A stretch of 64,000 nt of DNA from Citrobacter freundii ATCC 8090 = MTCC 1658 = NBRC 12681 (GCF_011064845.1 NZ_CP049015.1:558001-622000), one strand, 5' to 3'. Counted from the stretch's first letter, positions 50,888 to 59,757 are shown. The notes: generated from the letters alone by a model not told the origin. Numbers and translations: made by a program.

Positions 50888-51913
50888 ATGATCAAGTACT
50901 GCTGTGCGAGCTGTTTTGGGGATAATGGTTTAAAGAAAAATATCATACCTTCACTTTCCCCTGATTTTGGCGATTGTTCGTATTGTGGTACCAAAGGTAT
51001 TGAGATTATTGAGCCTCATGCTTTATTTGATCATTTTAGTTCATTGATAAACATCTACGAAAATCATCCGGATGGTAAGAGTCTAGTTGCACATTTGAAA
51101 GAGGATTGGAAGCTATTCTCACATCCTCTTTTAGATGAGGCTCATGCCAAAGAGTTATTAGGTGATATACTTGATGATGGGAATGTCGTTAGAAAAACTT
51201 TCGTACTTTCTGATGCTTATAAGAGTGAATCTCTCGCATTATGGGATCATCTTTGTCAGGAACTCATGTATGAAAATAGATATTTTTTGAATAAATCACT
51301 TGATACAGATAGGCTTGGCGAGTTATTAAGTTTCCTTGCTTTGGATGATTTTTCTAAAACTTGGTATCGAGCCCGTATTTATGCAGACGATGCTGCTTTT
51401 ATGATAGACAAAATGGGGGCTCCCCCAAAGAGATTAGTTAGTCATGGGAGAGCAAATCCTACAGGTATACCGTATTTATATCTTGGATCTAAACCAGATA
51501 CAGCTTTGTCTGAAATTCGACCTCATACAGGTGACAGAGCTTGTGTCGCAGAGTTTACTCTAAGAGATAACTTGACTCTAATAGACCTAAGAAACCCTCG
51601 TGAAACCGTTTCACCGTTTTTATTAACCGATCCAGGTGAAATGGGTAAAATGCTTGCAGATATACCTTTTCTTGAACGACTTGGTTATGAACTAACAAGA
51701 CCTGTATTACCTAAAAGTGCAGCCCTTGATTATATTCCAAGTCAATATATATGCGAATTTATTAAGAAAACTGGCTTTCATGGAGTACTTTATAGTAGTT
51801 CTGTAAGTGAAGGAATCAATCTTGCTCTTTTTGATCCGTTAAATGCGACTGGAGGAAATGTAAGTATTTATGATATAGATAAAGTCGAAGTTAGTGTAAG
51901 TAAACAAAATTAA
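50888..51913 (+). CDS. RES-domain protein with HEPN-associated N-terminal domain
   Basis: 341 residues from ATG 50888; an ATG at 50876, overlapping the previous gene, is also possible. The N-terminus has a zinc-binding pattern (CCASCFG and CSYCGT, residues 4-35) typical of the HEPN/RES N-terminal domain. Residues ~150-320 form a RES domain: FSKTWYRARIY (Arg), YLYLGSKPDTALSEIRPHTG (Tyr and Glu) and YSSSVSEGINLALFDP (Ser). RES domains are known NAD+-degrading toxins related to ADP-ribosyltransferases. No Xre-RES antitoxin lies next to it. Confidence 0.85.
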   Translation: MIKYCCASCFGDNGLKKNIIPSLSPDFGDCSYCGTKGIEIIEPHALFDHFSSLINIYENHPDGKSLVAHLKEDWKLFSHPLLDEAHAKELLGDILDDGNVVRKTFVLSDAYKSESLALWDHLCQELMYENRYFLNKSLDTDRLGELLSFLALDDFSKTWYRARIYADDAAFMIDKMGAPPKRLVSHGRANPTGIPYLYLGSKPDTALSEIRPHTGDRACVAEFTLRDNLTLIDLRNPRETVSPFLLTDPGEMGKMLADIPFLERLGYELTRPVLPKSAALDYIPSQYICEFIKKTGFHGVLYSSSVSEGINLALFDPLNATGGNVSIYDIDKVEVSVSKQN

Positions 51914-51920
51914 GATACTC

Positions 51921-52027
51921 TTTGTTCGATTATCACCAGTCGGGACTGATAGTATCATCGACAATGTGGGTCGCATTAATTACTAAAGATCATAAGGATA
52001 GTTGCGATGTTAGAGTCCGGCCTTCGC
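51921..52027 (+). repeat. Internal att end of the composite island (attM)
   Basis: TTGTTCGATTATCACCAGTC (51921) and a 42-base block ending AGAGTCCGGCCTTCGC (51986-52027) recur with few changes at 57250-57284 and 57324-57365. The tRNA-end core is at 52009-52026 with one mismatch (A for C). This marks the right end of an earlier or separate integration. Confidence 0.85.
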
Positions 52028-52043
52028 GATTATTTTTACGTAA

Positions 52044-52257
52044 TTAGGTTGCAATAGCTTTTAGCCTTTGAGTTTGCGCATAATCACTCCACCACTGCGT
52101 GAGAGCCACTCGTTCTGCCAGATATTCCGGGCGATTGTAAGCTGCAATTATTTAATCTTTCTTCGAGTGGGCAAGGGCCGCTTCTAAGACACCAGTCCCG
52201 AACTTACCAGATTCCTCTGTCGTCGTTCTCGCAATAGATCTCATTCTGTTAACCATA
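52044..52257 (-). pseudogene. C-terminal remnant of a P4-type integrase
   Basis: Reading the minus strand from ATG 52257 gives MVNRMRSIARTTTEESGKFG, then VLEAALAHSKKD, an in-frame TAA, then IIAAYNRPEYLAERVALTQW and WWSDYAQTQRLKAIAT. This is the Tyr-containing end of a P4-type integrase with a nonsense mutation and no catalytic Arg/His part. It lies 17 bases from attM and differs from the intact integrase at 33750, so it belongs to another element. Confidence 0.85.
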
Positions 52258-52382
52258 ATTCACCTCCTTAAACCGTTCGAATGATTACGGCTTATACTGC
52301 CTACTTATGCTAATATCTAAGAGAAGCCATTCTGGTTGTGTAAGTATACTTCTTGGTTTATTTCGGCTATATAAAACCATAC

Positions 52383-53279
52383 CTATGACTGGCTGTTTTC
52401 AGCAAGAGTCTTATCATCTAAAGAATTTATTTTCGAAATTCTTTTTAACTCATTAAGATAATCAACCTCGTTTTCCAAGAACCAATGAAGAACTTTAGAG
52501 TTACCAAGTAATTTATTAATATATGACTGGATTATAACGAATTTCAACATATCTGAACCATACTCGGTTTGAAGCTTTTTTGTTTCTTCCGAAGTTGTTG
52601 CCATTTCCTGTTCCAGACGAAGTATGGTTTTTTTTATGTCCTTTTTATAGGGAGTGTTTTTCCCTTTATTTACTATCATCGATGCCGGTGTAGCATCCAA
52701 GATGCTCATTGCAAATTTTTTACTATAATTATCAAAATTTATCATTGTACCGACTGCTTCAATTTGGCGTATGGGTTTCATCTTCCTCAATACATCAAAT
52801 GTTGCTTTGGGAATGGGCTTATCAGAAAGTTTTGATATTACACTGGGATCAATTCCGTTCATAACATTAGCCTTATCTCTAATAGACTCAACTGACATAC
52901 CCAAAGCAGCACTCAACTTTTCAATTGATACCTTAGCAAGTGCCTTGATTATCATTCTATGCTCTTCAACAACATTAATATGATTCACTTGTTTGTTCGG
53001 AGTAAAGGCATCATCAATACTCGAAAGTATGCATGGGGCTTTTTCTATGCCTAAGTCTTTTAGAGCCTCAATCCTTAAATGACCATCAAGTATCTTTGTA
53101 ACATCATTTTCTTTATCATAAAATACTATTATTGGTTCAATAATACCTAAGCTCTCAATGGATGTAACTATTTGATGATATTTATGGCTTCGTTTCACAT
53201 TTTCCAATAACTCTTTGGAAGGGGTTAGGTTGTTAGTTTCTAAATAAATAAAATTATCACCAAAGCGTAACTTAATCAT
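52383..53279 (-). CDS. ParB-like protein 2 (RepB C-terminal type)
   Basis: 298 residues. A degenerate ParB/sulfiredoxin domain spans residues 40-100, with KILDGHLRIEALKDLG near residue 62 in place of the canonical GERRxRA loop. Residues ~120-170 are a helix-turn-helix-like region and the C-terminus is helical (as in RepB C-terminal-domain proteins). ATG 53279 overlaps the previous gene's stop by 4 bases. It is third in the serine recombinase operon. A nucleoprotein role in recombination is more likely than plasmid partition, as no ParA is present. Confidence 0.78.
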   Translation of the reverse strand: MIKLRFGDNFIYLETNNLTPSKELLENVKRSHKYHQIVTSIESLGIIEPIIVFYDKENDVTKILDGHLRIEALKDLGIEKAPCILSSIDDAFTPNKQVNHINVVEEHRMIIKALAKVSIEKLSAALGMSVESIRDKANVMNGIDPSVISKLSDKPIPKATFDVLRKMKPIRQIEAVGTMINFDNYSKKFAMSILDATPASMIVNKGKNTPYKKDIKKTILRLEQEMATTSEETKKLQTEYGSDMLKFVIIQSYINKLLGNSKVLHWFLENEVDYLNELKRISKINSLDDKTLAENSQS

Positions 53280-54172
53280 TGTGATACCTCTTTATTTATT
53301 GGGTTTATGATCTGCGATGGTAGTTCTGATAGGTTCTCTTGCTCAAGTAGGTTTTGAAAGCTTTTATTCATAATTATTATATTGAAAATTTCGTTTACTA
53401 TTAATAGATTGGTTTTTACAAACTTAGAGTGGTTATAAACAGATCTATGTTCAGCGATGCTGTTCTCATATAAAGAGATTAATTCTTCTGCTGACATTTT
53501 TTTAGTTGGTTTGTGATAAAAAAAACCTGCTGCTTTTGCCCCTTTATTTCCTGTGATTCGCTGATTTAGTATGTGTTTTATTTTTATAATGTCCCGACTC
53601 TTTATTATCTTTTTATCATATGCTTCAGTAAGAAGATTTTGGGCTTCTTCCGTTTCACATCTTGCAAATTCAACTGCGAGATACAATGGTAAATTACCTC
53701 TTTCAACAGCAGAAAGAAGTTTATGCTCTCCCTTATCAAGAAGCATGTTTATACTGTTTACCCAATTCGTTGAATAGCCCGTAATCTCGCTTATCTCAGA
53801 ATCAGATAGCCCTCTGATTTTCATATCCTTTATAATCTGAAGTAACTCATTAGAACGCGGTCGCCTCCTTGCAATATTTTCAACTAAACTCATAACATAA
53901 GCATCTTCCTCTGAAACATCTCTTATAATTGCGGGGATTGTTGTTTCACCCAATGCAATAAGAGCTTCTATTCTTCCTTGACCACAGATTAAAGCATATT
54001 TGAAATCCACTTCATCAATAGCTCTTACACTTATCGGCTTGCTTAAACCTCTTTTTTTTATACTTTCTTTTATTTCGTCATGTACTCCTTTGTTCCTAGT
54101 CCGTGGGATAACTATTTTTATTTTTGCAATTTCAATGTGGATTATGGAGGATTCATTAATTTTAGGCTGCAT
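53276..54172 (-). CDS. ParB-like protein 1 (RepB C-terminal type)
   Basis: 298 residues. The ParB N-terminal domain shows YALICGQGRIEALIALG near residue 59 and MSLVENIARRRPR near residue 94 (the ENxxRR motif of ParB), followed by a helix-turn-helix (ISEITGYSTNWVNSINMLLD). The C-terminal half is helical. It is the same length as ParB-like 2, suggesting an old duplication. Its start overlaps the recombinase stop by 11 bases, and its stop overlaps the next start. Confidence 0.82.
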   Translation of the reverse strand: MQPKINESSIIHIEIAKIKIVIPRTRNKGVHDEIKESIKKRGLSKPISVRAIDEVDFKYALICGQGRIEALIALGETTIPAIIRDVSEEDAYVMSLVENIARRRPRSNELLQIIKDMKIRGLSDSEISEITGYSTNWVNSINMLLDKGEHKLLSAVERGNLPLYLAVEFARCETEEAQNLLTEAYDKKIIKSRDIIKIKHILNQRITGNKGAKAAGFFYHKPTKKMSAEELISLYENSIAEHRSVYNHSKFVKTNLLIVNEIFNIIIMNKSFQNLLEQENLSELPSQIINPINKEVSQ

Positions 54173-55718
54173 AGAGATCCCTCACTCTTATATGATTAAT
54201 GATGTTTAGAAATTTATCTAAGTTGTCAAATCTATAGAGTTCTAATCGGAGGTTGTTTTTTTCTGATATAACCATTTTACTAAATGCATTGTCAATTTTT
54301 GGTATGATATAGAAATCACGAGGTGATTCATTTTGAGAATCCATTCGTATTACGATGGTTATGTCTGCCCTCGATGTATTATCGAATCTCACTTTCCATC
54401 TTAGTTTCCCAGATTTCATATGGTTGCATTTTGTTATGACTACAGAAACTATAAGTTCTTCATTAATATATAGCATCGGCGCATATTTATGTTCATCTAC
54501 ATAACAGTTGTTTTGCAAAATATTATTTTTGAAATCTTCAATTACATCAGAATAGAATGTTCTTAGTGCTTCATTTATTTGGAGGTAACTGTAATCATGC
54601 TCTGGCTTATAGCCAATTAAACTATATGCTCTTAAAAGACCACCAAAGCGAGCTCTATAGACAGATGATGATGGACCTGTATCATCTTCATCAATGATAA
54701 ACCCTGATAGTTTTCCATTGTTTTCTAATTTTTGCTTTAACTTTTCTAAAAGATCATCATTTGATAAATGTATCGACCTAAGCTGGATTATATTCTGTGC
54801 TTTATTAAATTTTTTCTTTGAAATAATTGGCTTAAATGCTTTATCACATCGTACCCATTCATGTTTAGGGTTTTTAATGGATTTACTTTTAAGTTTGGAA
54901 GAGGTTTTATTGTATATATTATTGCCAATGTACTTTTCATTAGTCAATATTTGGTGTATTTTCCCACGAGTCCAGTATGAACCGTTTTCTGCTGCTATAT
55001 TTTGTTCATTTAATTTTTCAGCAATGATAAACTCTGGTACATGATGATCTATAAAAAGGTCATAGATTTTGTTTACAATTTGTATTTCAATTTTAGGTCC
55101 AGGGATTAATATAACCCTATCTGTTTGGATGCTTTTTCTTTTTCTAAAATTTAAGATTTCCTTAGCTATGTCATTTTCATCCACTAAAAGTCTTCTAAGT
55201 CCATAACCAGCCATACCTCCCTGATGATAACCACGCTTTATTAAATTTACTTGCCCTATGAAAACTTTTTCGGATAAATTTCTACTATGATAAGCTGCAC
55301 TTGATCTTTTTATATTCAATATGACGGATGATTCTAAAGGAAACTCCTTAGTGGGTATGGGTTCTGAGCAATATATAAGATCCACACCATTTCTCTCAAA
55401 GAGAAAAGAGTAATAAGCAGCTTCATCACTATTTTGAAAACGACCAAAGCGACTGACATCATAAAATAATACAGCTTGTATATTTATTTTTTTCTGTTCC
55501 ACATCACTAAGTAGCTGTTGTAAAGAATGTCTCCCTACGATGCTGACCCCGCTCTTGCCTGCATCATCATAAGTATAAGCAATCTCCATATTATTCTTTT
55601 CTGCATAATTTTTGATGTATTCAGACTGATTATGTAAAGAATACTGCTGATGGTCAGTGGACATCCTTAAGTACTGTGCAACTCTAACCTTATGATTTTT
55701 ATCATTTTCGCCAGTCAT
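54162..55718 (-). CDS. Large serine recombinase
   Basis: 518 residues. The resolvase domain spans residues ~10-160: VAQYLRMSTDHQQYSL with the nucleophilic Ser near residue 20, YDDAGKSGVS, and FYDVSRFGRFQNSDEAAYYS with the paired arginines. The recombinase domain follows (~170-300; GYGLRRLLVDE, HVPEFIIAEKLNEQNI, WTRGKIHQILTNEKYIGNNI). It ends in a less conserved C-terminus. It is first in an overlapping operon with two ParB-like genes. It probably mobilises this element, independent of the P4-type integrase. Confidence 0.9.
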   Translation of the reverse strand: MTGENDKNHKVRVAQYLRMSTDHQQYSLHNQSEYIKNYAEKNNMEIAYTYDDAGKSGVSIVGRHSLQQLLSDVEQKKINIQAVLFYDVSRFGRFQNSDEAAYYSFLFERNGVDLIYCSEPIPTKEFPLESSVILNIKRSSAAYHSRNLSEKVFIGQVNLIKRGYHQGGMAGYGLRRLLVDENDIAKEILNFRKRKSIQTDRVILIPGPKIEIQIVNKIYDLFIDHHVPEFIIAEKLNEQNIAAENGSYWTRGKIHQILTNEKYIGNNIYNKTSSKLKSKSIKNPKHEWVRCDKAFKPIISKKKFNKAQNIIQLRSIHLSNDDLLEKLKQKLENNGKLSGFIIDEDDTGPSSSVYRARFGGLLRAYSLIGYKPEHDYSYLQINEALRTFYSDVIEDFKNNILQNNCYVDEHKYAPMLYINEELIVSVVITKCNHMKSGKLRWKVRFDNTSRADITIVIRMDSQNESPRDFYIIPKIDNAFSKMVISEKNNLRLELYRFDNLDKFLNIINHIRVRDLYAA

Positions 55719-55920
55719 GCACTAAACCTCATGGATGATCTTATGTAATATGCTGAATAAAATTGATCATTTTTTAATCAATTACAACTGTTTTTATCGA
55801 TAGTTGGAGGGGTTTAGTGAAAGCTTCAGGGTCTATGACTATCCAGCAAGGATTTGAGTTGTTTAGCTGATATGACAGTTAGCCTTAGAATGTTTCCTAA
55901 GACTATCCGGTTGTTAGTGG
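55719..55920. other. Upstream region of the serine recombinase operon
   Basis: About 200 bases of AT-rich sequence holding the likely promoter of the recombinase operon (minus strand). No gene or clear inverted repeat is visible. Confidence 0.4.
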
Positions 55921-56270
55921 CTACGATTGGACTGCATAAGTAAATGGTGTAATAGCTTCTTCTTTACATGTATCGAGATAGTTAGCCCACCATTGGAGCA
56001 TCAACTTTCGCTCTTCAAGATGTTCCGCTTTATGAATGTAAGCTGCTCGAACGGAGTTCCGTTCCTGGTGACTCATTTGCTTTTCCACAGCATCTCTTGA
56101 CCAAAGACCTCACTCAATAAGGGCACTACATGCCATTGTCCTGAATCCATGTCCACACACTTCTTTTTTTGTATCGTAGCCCATTGTCCGAAGAGCTTTG
56201 TTAACGGTGTTCTCACTTATGGGTTTGTCATCTTCACATAAAATGTAGGACTTCTGAGGCAATGTATTAC
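55921..56270 (-). pseudogene. Remnant of a second copy of the island integrase
   Basis: The minus strand encodes DDKPISENTVNKALRTMGYD, VCGHGFRTMACSALIE, a TGA stop where the intact integrase has Ser, GLWSRDAVEKQMSHQERNSV and RAAYIHKAEHLEERKLMLQW, ending at TAG 55921. It is highly similar to the intact integrase at 33750-35000 from about residue 310 on. The N-terminal two thirds are gone. It shows that a related element once integrated at the same site. Confidence 0.9.
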
Positions 56271-56461
56271 CTACCTACTGAGTTCCCAGCTTTGAAATAT
56301 GTATCCGATAATGGAATTTATCCCTTTCACTTTTCCTATACTGGCGACACAAAATAATTGGAGTATCGCCATAGTATTTTTTAATATATCAAATTCATGT
56401 AAATATAAAGATGATCCCTGGTTTCATTTTTCCAGTAAAAGATATTGCAAATGCTAATGAT
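56271..56461. other. Unassigned AT-rich gap
   Basis: About 190 bases; the part next to the integrase remnant may be decayed integrase sequence. Nothing else is recognised. Confidence 0.35.
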
Positions 56462-57034
56462 TTATTCATCGTTTTGTTGTTTTATTTTTTTTGCAAATTC
56501 AAGGATTTCTTTCAGATATTGCAAATGATTTGCAATATTTTTAAGTGCTAATGCTCCAAGCGATAACCCTAAAAGTAAAGCTAATCCAAATACAATTAAT
56601 GTATTTGCTGTGCCGGAATTAAAGAGCCCTTTTGATATAGTATCACCCAATTTGTCTAACCCACCAAAACCTTGAATTGCTGAATATGCCAATCCAATTA
56701 TTGATAAGACGGCAGTTTTTTCTCCAAAAAAATCATTTATCCTTGATTTCACTCTTTGTATCTTTATGTTTAACCAATCTATTGAATAGTTTAATTCAGT
56801 CAACGAGTAAGGCATCAGTTTTTGTATATTTTGTTCATCATTGTCAATTTCACAGATTAGATCATTGAAAATTTCTTTTTTGAAGTTGAGCATGAACTTC
56901 ACACCTGGAATTATAGGTGTAAACAAATAAACTATACCGGCAACAGAATTGAGGGCATACAGAACGAGTGCTGGTAAAAGAAATGGCTCTTTAGGAAGGT
57001 CACAAATCTTATAGATAACTGCCATTATCACCAT
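56462..57034 (-). CDS. Hypothetical membrane protein
   Basis: 190 residues. One or two hydrophobic segments at the N-terminus (residues ~15-45, LPALVLYALNSVAGIVYLFT), a soluble coiled region (~50-105), then two helices (residues ~107-125 and ~142-164, TLIVFGLALLLGLSLGALAL), ending in a basic tail. No family recognised. It is an isolated AT-rich gene near the island's right end. The start ATG 57034 has only a weak ribosome site. Confidence 0.6.
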   Translation of the reverse strand: MVIMAVIYKICDLPKEPFLLPALVLYALNSVAGIVYLFTPIIPGVKFMLNFKKEIFNDLICEIDNDEQNIQKLMPYSLTELNYSIDWLNIKIQRVKSRINDFFGEKTAVLSIIGLAYSAIQGFGGLDKLGDTISKGLFNSGTANTLIVFGLALLLGLSLGALALKNIANHLQYLKEILEFAKKIKQQNDE

Positions 57035-57346
57035 TAAAACAAGAGAAATGAGAGATGTGAGATGTGAGAAATGAATATACTTGAATCTTTCTAAGTAAGT
57101 TACTTTTTTTATTTATCTGATTATAGGGAGCATAAGAGTTCATTTTGCTTATGGTTTTGATGATTTGATTTACTCTATACATTATTTATGGTCATTGATT
57201 ACAGTATGTATAAATCTTACACTACCAAGGTTGAATAACTAATATAGTTTGTTCGATTATCACCAATCGGGACTGATGGTATCAATGATGGTATCATGCC
57301 CAATTTTTAAGGTTTAATCTCTTAAGATCATAAGGATAGTTGCGAT
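57035..57346. other. Right-end non-coding DNA of the island
   Basis: About 310 bases. Two TGGTAT hexamers at 57277 and 57289 (12-bp spacing) match the spacing of the pair at 33687/33699 near attL. The block TTGTTCGATTATCACCAATC at 57250 is shared with attM. No gene is seen. Confidence 0.7.
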
Positions 57347-57364
57347 GTTCGAGTCCGGCCTTCG
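57347..57364 (+). repeat. attR of the leuX island
   Basis: GTTCGAGTCCGGCCTTCG, an exact 18-base copy of the leuX T-arm/acceptor end. After it the sequence continues GCACTCA versus GGCACCA in leuX. GC content rises immediately after this point, which supports it as the island's right boundary. Confidence 0.9.
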
Positions 57365-57367
57365 CAC

Positions 57368-58249
57368 TCATTCCCTGAACACCTCCTTCCTGTGCCATTC
57401 CACAAACCCTTCTTTTGGATAATTCTCGTGCATTATCGGCAGAGCAATCTCCTTCCCGACAAAATCCCAGAACAGTCTGCCCACTATGCCGCTGCCATTT
57501 ACTGCGGGAGATACCTGAACTCGCATATTCTCATCCAGGCCAATCGAACCTTTATCAAAGGCTTTATGGTGGATTGCGCACAGCGCCAGGCCGTTTGAAA
57601 TCTCGCACGGACCGCCGTGCTGTTTCCATTTGATATGGGCGGCTTCCAGGGCGACCGAGGTGCTGTCGTGGCGCATATTGAAGCCACAAATAGCGCATTC
57701 ATAGTTATAGGCACGCAGAACCTGCTGGCGGAACAATGGGTCCCGCTGTTTGCGGATTTGCAGGATATCAAATCCCAGTTCATCCGCGATCTCTTCCTGG
57801 ATGCTTTCGGTGAAGTGCGCCTCGAGGATTTGCTGGGCCAGGGTGTTGATGAGGCTCTTGCTCTTTTTCAGCAGGGCAAAATGCTGTTCATCAAAACCTC
57901 CGGCAACGTTGTGCGTTACCAGTTCCCCGGCAGGGGGCTGTTTGCTGCTACCGGATGTTGAACAATGCTCGGCGTTTTGTAGCTCCCAGAACCCATCTCC
58001 CTGTAAGCGCCAGAAAGGCATATCCGGGCGGTACTGCGCGCGCTGGGGTCCAAATCGCTCCAGCAGACTATGCAACGGGTCGCGAACTTCCGAACCGTAG
58101 TCAAACAGGCGACCGTGGCCCTGCTGATAACCCGCCAGCACATGAAGCAGAAGCAGAGGCTTGTGCGGCGCACGCTGCTCGCCTTTACGCCAGATGGTGA
58201 TGTCGGCAATTGCCTGTTGTAGGGTTTTACTGGAAGTCATTGATTTCAT
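57368..58249 (-). CDS. HNH endonuclease with phosphorothioate-DNA-binding type N-terminal domain
   Basis: 293 residues. The N-terminus (residues ~8-150) carries RAPHKPLLLLHVLAGYQQGH, the signature of sulfur-binding domains of phosphorothioate-dependent McrA-type nucleases. The C-terminal HNH nuclease shows CAICGFNM near residue 194, ALEAAHIKWKQHGGP near residue 210 and NGLALCAIHHKAFDKG near residue 228. Such enzymes cut DNA carrying Dnd-type phosphorothioate in foreign DNA. No dnd genes are in the window, as expected for a restriction-only (type IV) role. Divergent from the next gene. GC-rich, unlike the island. Confidence 0.85.
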   Translation of the reverse strand: MKSMTSSKTLQQAIADITIWRKGEQRAPHKPLLLLHVLAGYQQGHGRLFDYGSEVRDPLHSLLERFGPQRAQYRPDMPFWRLQGDGFWELQNAEHCSTSGSSKQPPAGELVTHNVAGGFDEQHFALLKKSKSLINTLAQQILEAHFTESIQEEIADELGFDILQIRKQRDPLFRQQVLRAYNYECAICGFNMRHDSTSVALEAAHIKWKQHGGPCEISNGLALCAIHHKAFDKGSIGLDENMRVQVSPAVNGSGIVGRLFWDFVGKEIALPIMHENYPKEGFVEWHRKEVFRE

Positions 58250-58380
58250 TATCGGGTAAATAATTGCGATGATGCTCGCAAAATATCACCTGATCAAGAG
58301 GAGTGAGGCCGATACACTATCGACGTCACTTTATCGCTTGCCGTTATTTCAGAAAGTCTTTGGTTAAAGGAACCTGCCCG

Positions 58381-59016
58381 ATGAATGAACTACCTGACAC
58401 GCTGCCGCGCGAGTACATCATCAAGGCCATTCACGCCTATGACTCGGGCTTCTCACATCGTTTCAAAGAGGCACGGCTTTACGAGCTGGAATTTCAGGGG
58501 CGTCGCTATCCGTCAAAAGCCATTGCCGGAATTGCGGCGACGCTTTTGACGGGTAAAGCGTTTACCCCTCAGGATTTCTCCGGCGGTATCAGTTCGAAAT
58601 GCGTCAGATTATTGACTGAGCAAGGTTTTCATATTGTTCAGGATAAAAAGCGCGCTGCGGCGGTGAGCGACACGATCTTTCCTGAAGAACTCGAAGCGCA
58701 AACTGAATATATAGAAGGGGCAGCGACTCAGGTGACCGTGAATCGCTATGAGCGCGACCGCAACGCCCGACAGGCAGCGCTTCGCCATCACGGTTGTCAG
58801 TGCAAAGTCTGTGGCATCGATATGTCAAAGGTCTACGGTAAGATTGCCGAAGGGTTTATCCATGTTCATCACCTGGTACCCTTATCGGCAATTAAAGAAG
58901 ACTACCGCCTTGATCCCATCAATGACCTGATCCCCGTGTGTCCAAATTGTCATGCTATGCTGCACCGGCGCATACCGCCATATACCCCAGAAGAACTGAA
59001 AAATATGCTGTGCTAA
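58381..59016 (+). CDS. HNH endonuclease with ScoMcrA-like N-terminal head domain
   Basis: 211 residues from ATG 58381, with AAAGGAAC upstream; an in-frame ATG at 58303 lacks a ribosome site. The N-terminal ~85 residues (PREYIIKAIHAYDSGFSHRF, RRYPSKAIAGIAATLLTGKA) resemble the head domain of ScoMcrA-like restriction enzymes. The C-terminal HNH motif has CKVCGID near residue 140, FIHVHHLVPLSAIKEDY near residue 160 and DLIPVCPNCHAMLHRR near residue 181 (CPNCH zinc pair). It is divergent from the sulfur-binding HNH gene, suggesting one modification-dependent restriction locus. Confidence 0.82.
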   Translation: MNELPDTLPREYIIKAIHAYDSGFSHRFKEARLYELEFQGRRYPSKAIAGIAATLLTGKAFTPQDFSGGISSKCVRLLTEQGFHIVQDKKRAAAVSDTIFPEELEAQTEYIEGAATQVTVNRYERDRNARQAALRHHGCQCKVCGIDMSKVYGKIAEGFIHVHHLVPLSAIKEDYRLDPINDLIPVCPNCHAMLHRRIPPYTPEELKNMLC

Positions 59017-59027
59017 ACGCTCAAGAA

Positions 59028-59045
59028 AGGCGCCCGCAGGCGCCT
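59028..59045. terminator. Hairpin between convergent HNH and symE genes
   Basis: AGGCGCC-CGCA-GGCGCCT stem-loop 12 bases after the HNH stop and 18 bases before the symE stop, a possible shared terminator. The T-run is absent on the plus strand; on the minus strand TTTCTTGAG follows. Confidence 0.65.
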
Positions 59046-59062
59046 CAATTACAATCACACAC

Positions 59063-59425
59063 TCACCCCTTCAACGCTTTCCCCGCAATTACCCCGATAA
59101 ACTCCAGCACCTGCTTTTGCTTACGCGCGGAGAGCTTTTCCACGGCGCGCAGGGATTTCATCAGTTCTGACTCTTCGGGTTCGGCGGCGCGGGCAGTTAA
59201 TACGATGCAGCCTTGCATTACGCGCACATCAACGCTGGTGCCGGTGTCGAATCCGGCGGCTTTCAGCCACTGGCCCTTCATCACAATGGACGGAAACCGG
59301 ACGTACTTCACCGGAATACGGCTGTAATCAGGATAACGGCTCGCATAACCCACCTTCAGACGACGGTTATCTGCGGCGTGGACTTCTGGATCAAACGAAA
59401 CTGCAATACAATGCGTATCAGTCAT
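59063..59425 (-). CDS. symE: SymE-family type I toxin
   Basis: 120 residues, near E. coli SymE (113). The middle has an AbrB/SpoVT-type fold: [20 protein letters not shown] near residue 43, then [21 protein letters not shown]. coli SymE is SOS-induced, repressed by the antisense RNA SymR and by Lon, and condenses nucleoids when overproduced. Like its E. coli homologue it lies beside restriction genes. An antisense RNA gene would overlap the 5' region (59400-59520), but I cannot show it. Confidence 0.85.
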   Translation of the reverse strand: MTDTHCIAVSFDPEVHAADNRRLKVGYASRYPDYSRIPVKYVRFPSIVMKGQWLKAAGFDTGTSVDVRVMQGCIVLTARAAEPEESELMKSLRAVEKLSARKQKQVLEFIGVIAGKALKG

Positions 59426-59757
59426 GGCTGCTATTCTCTATTAATAGTTGCTGTGATTAGCGATGCGGAGGTGTTGGCGCACCTTCGCATCGCGCTAATA
59501 AAACCCCTGTAAATTACGCCAGTATCCTGGGGGAAGTCCAGATGTAAATAAGATGAAATAAGCGCGAATTGCACGCTTTCGGAATAAATAGAAAACCCAC
59601 TCATCACAATAGATTCGGTATTATTCATCGTATTTATTCATTACCTTTCACACGCCTGAATATCCCCACGTTCCAGAAAACAACGCCTGTCGGCATCTGG
59701 CCAAAAATGCGATCTGACTCACTGAAGCAAATAGCAAACTCTGAAACAACACCGTTT

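Noticed and set aside
52383..54172. Plasmid partition system
   Set aside because: Two ParB-like genes are present but no ParA or replication gene; the overlap with a serine recombinase points to a recombination role.
57340..57370. Second tRNA-Leu gene
   Set aside because: Only the T-arm and part of the acceptor end are present; it is the att repeat, not a tRNA.
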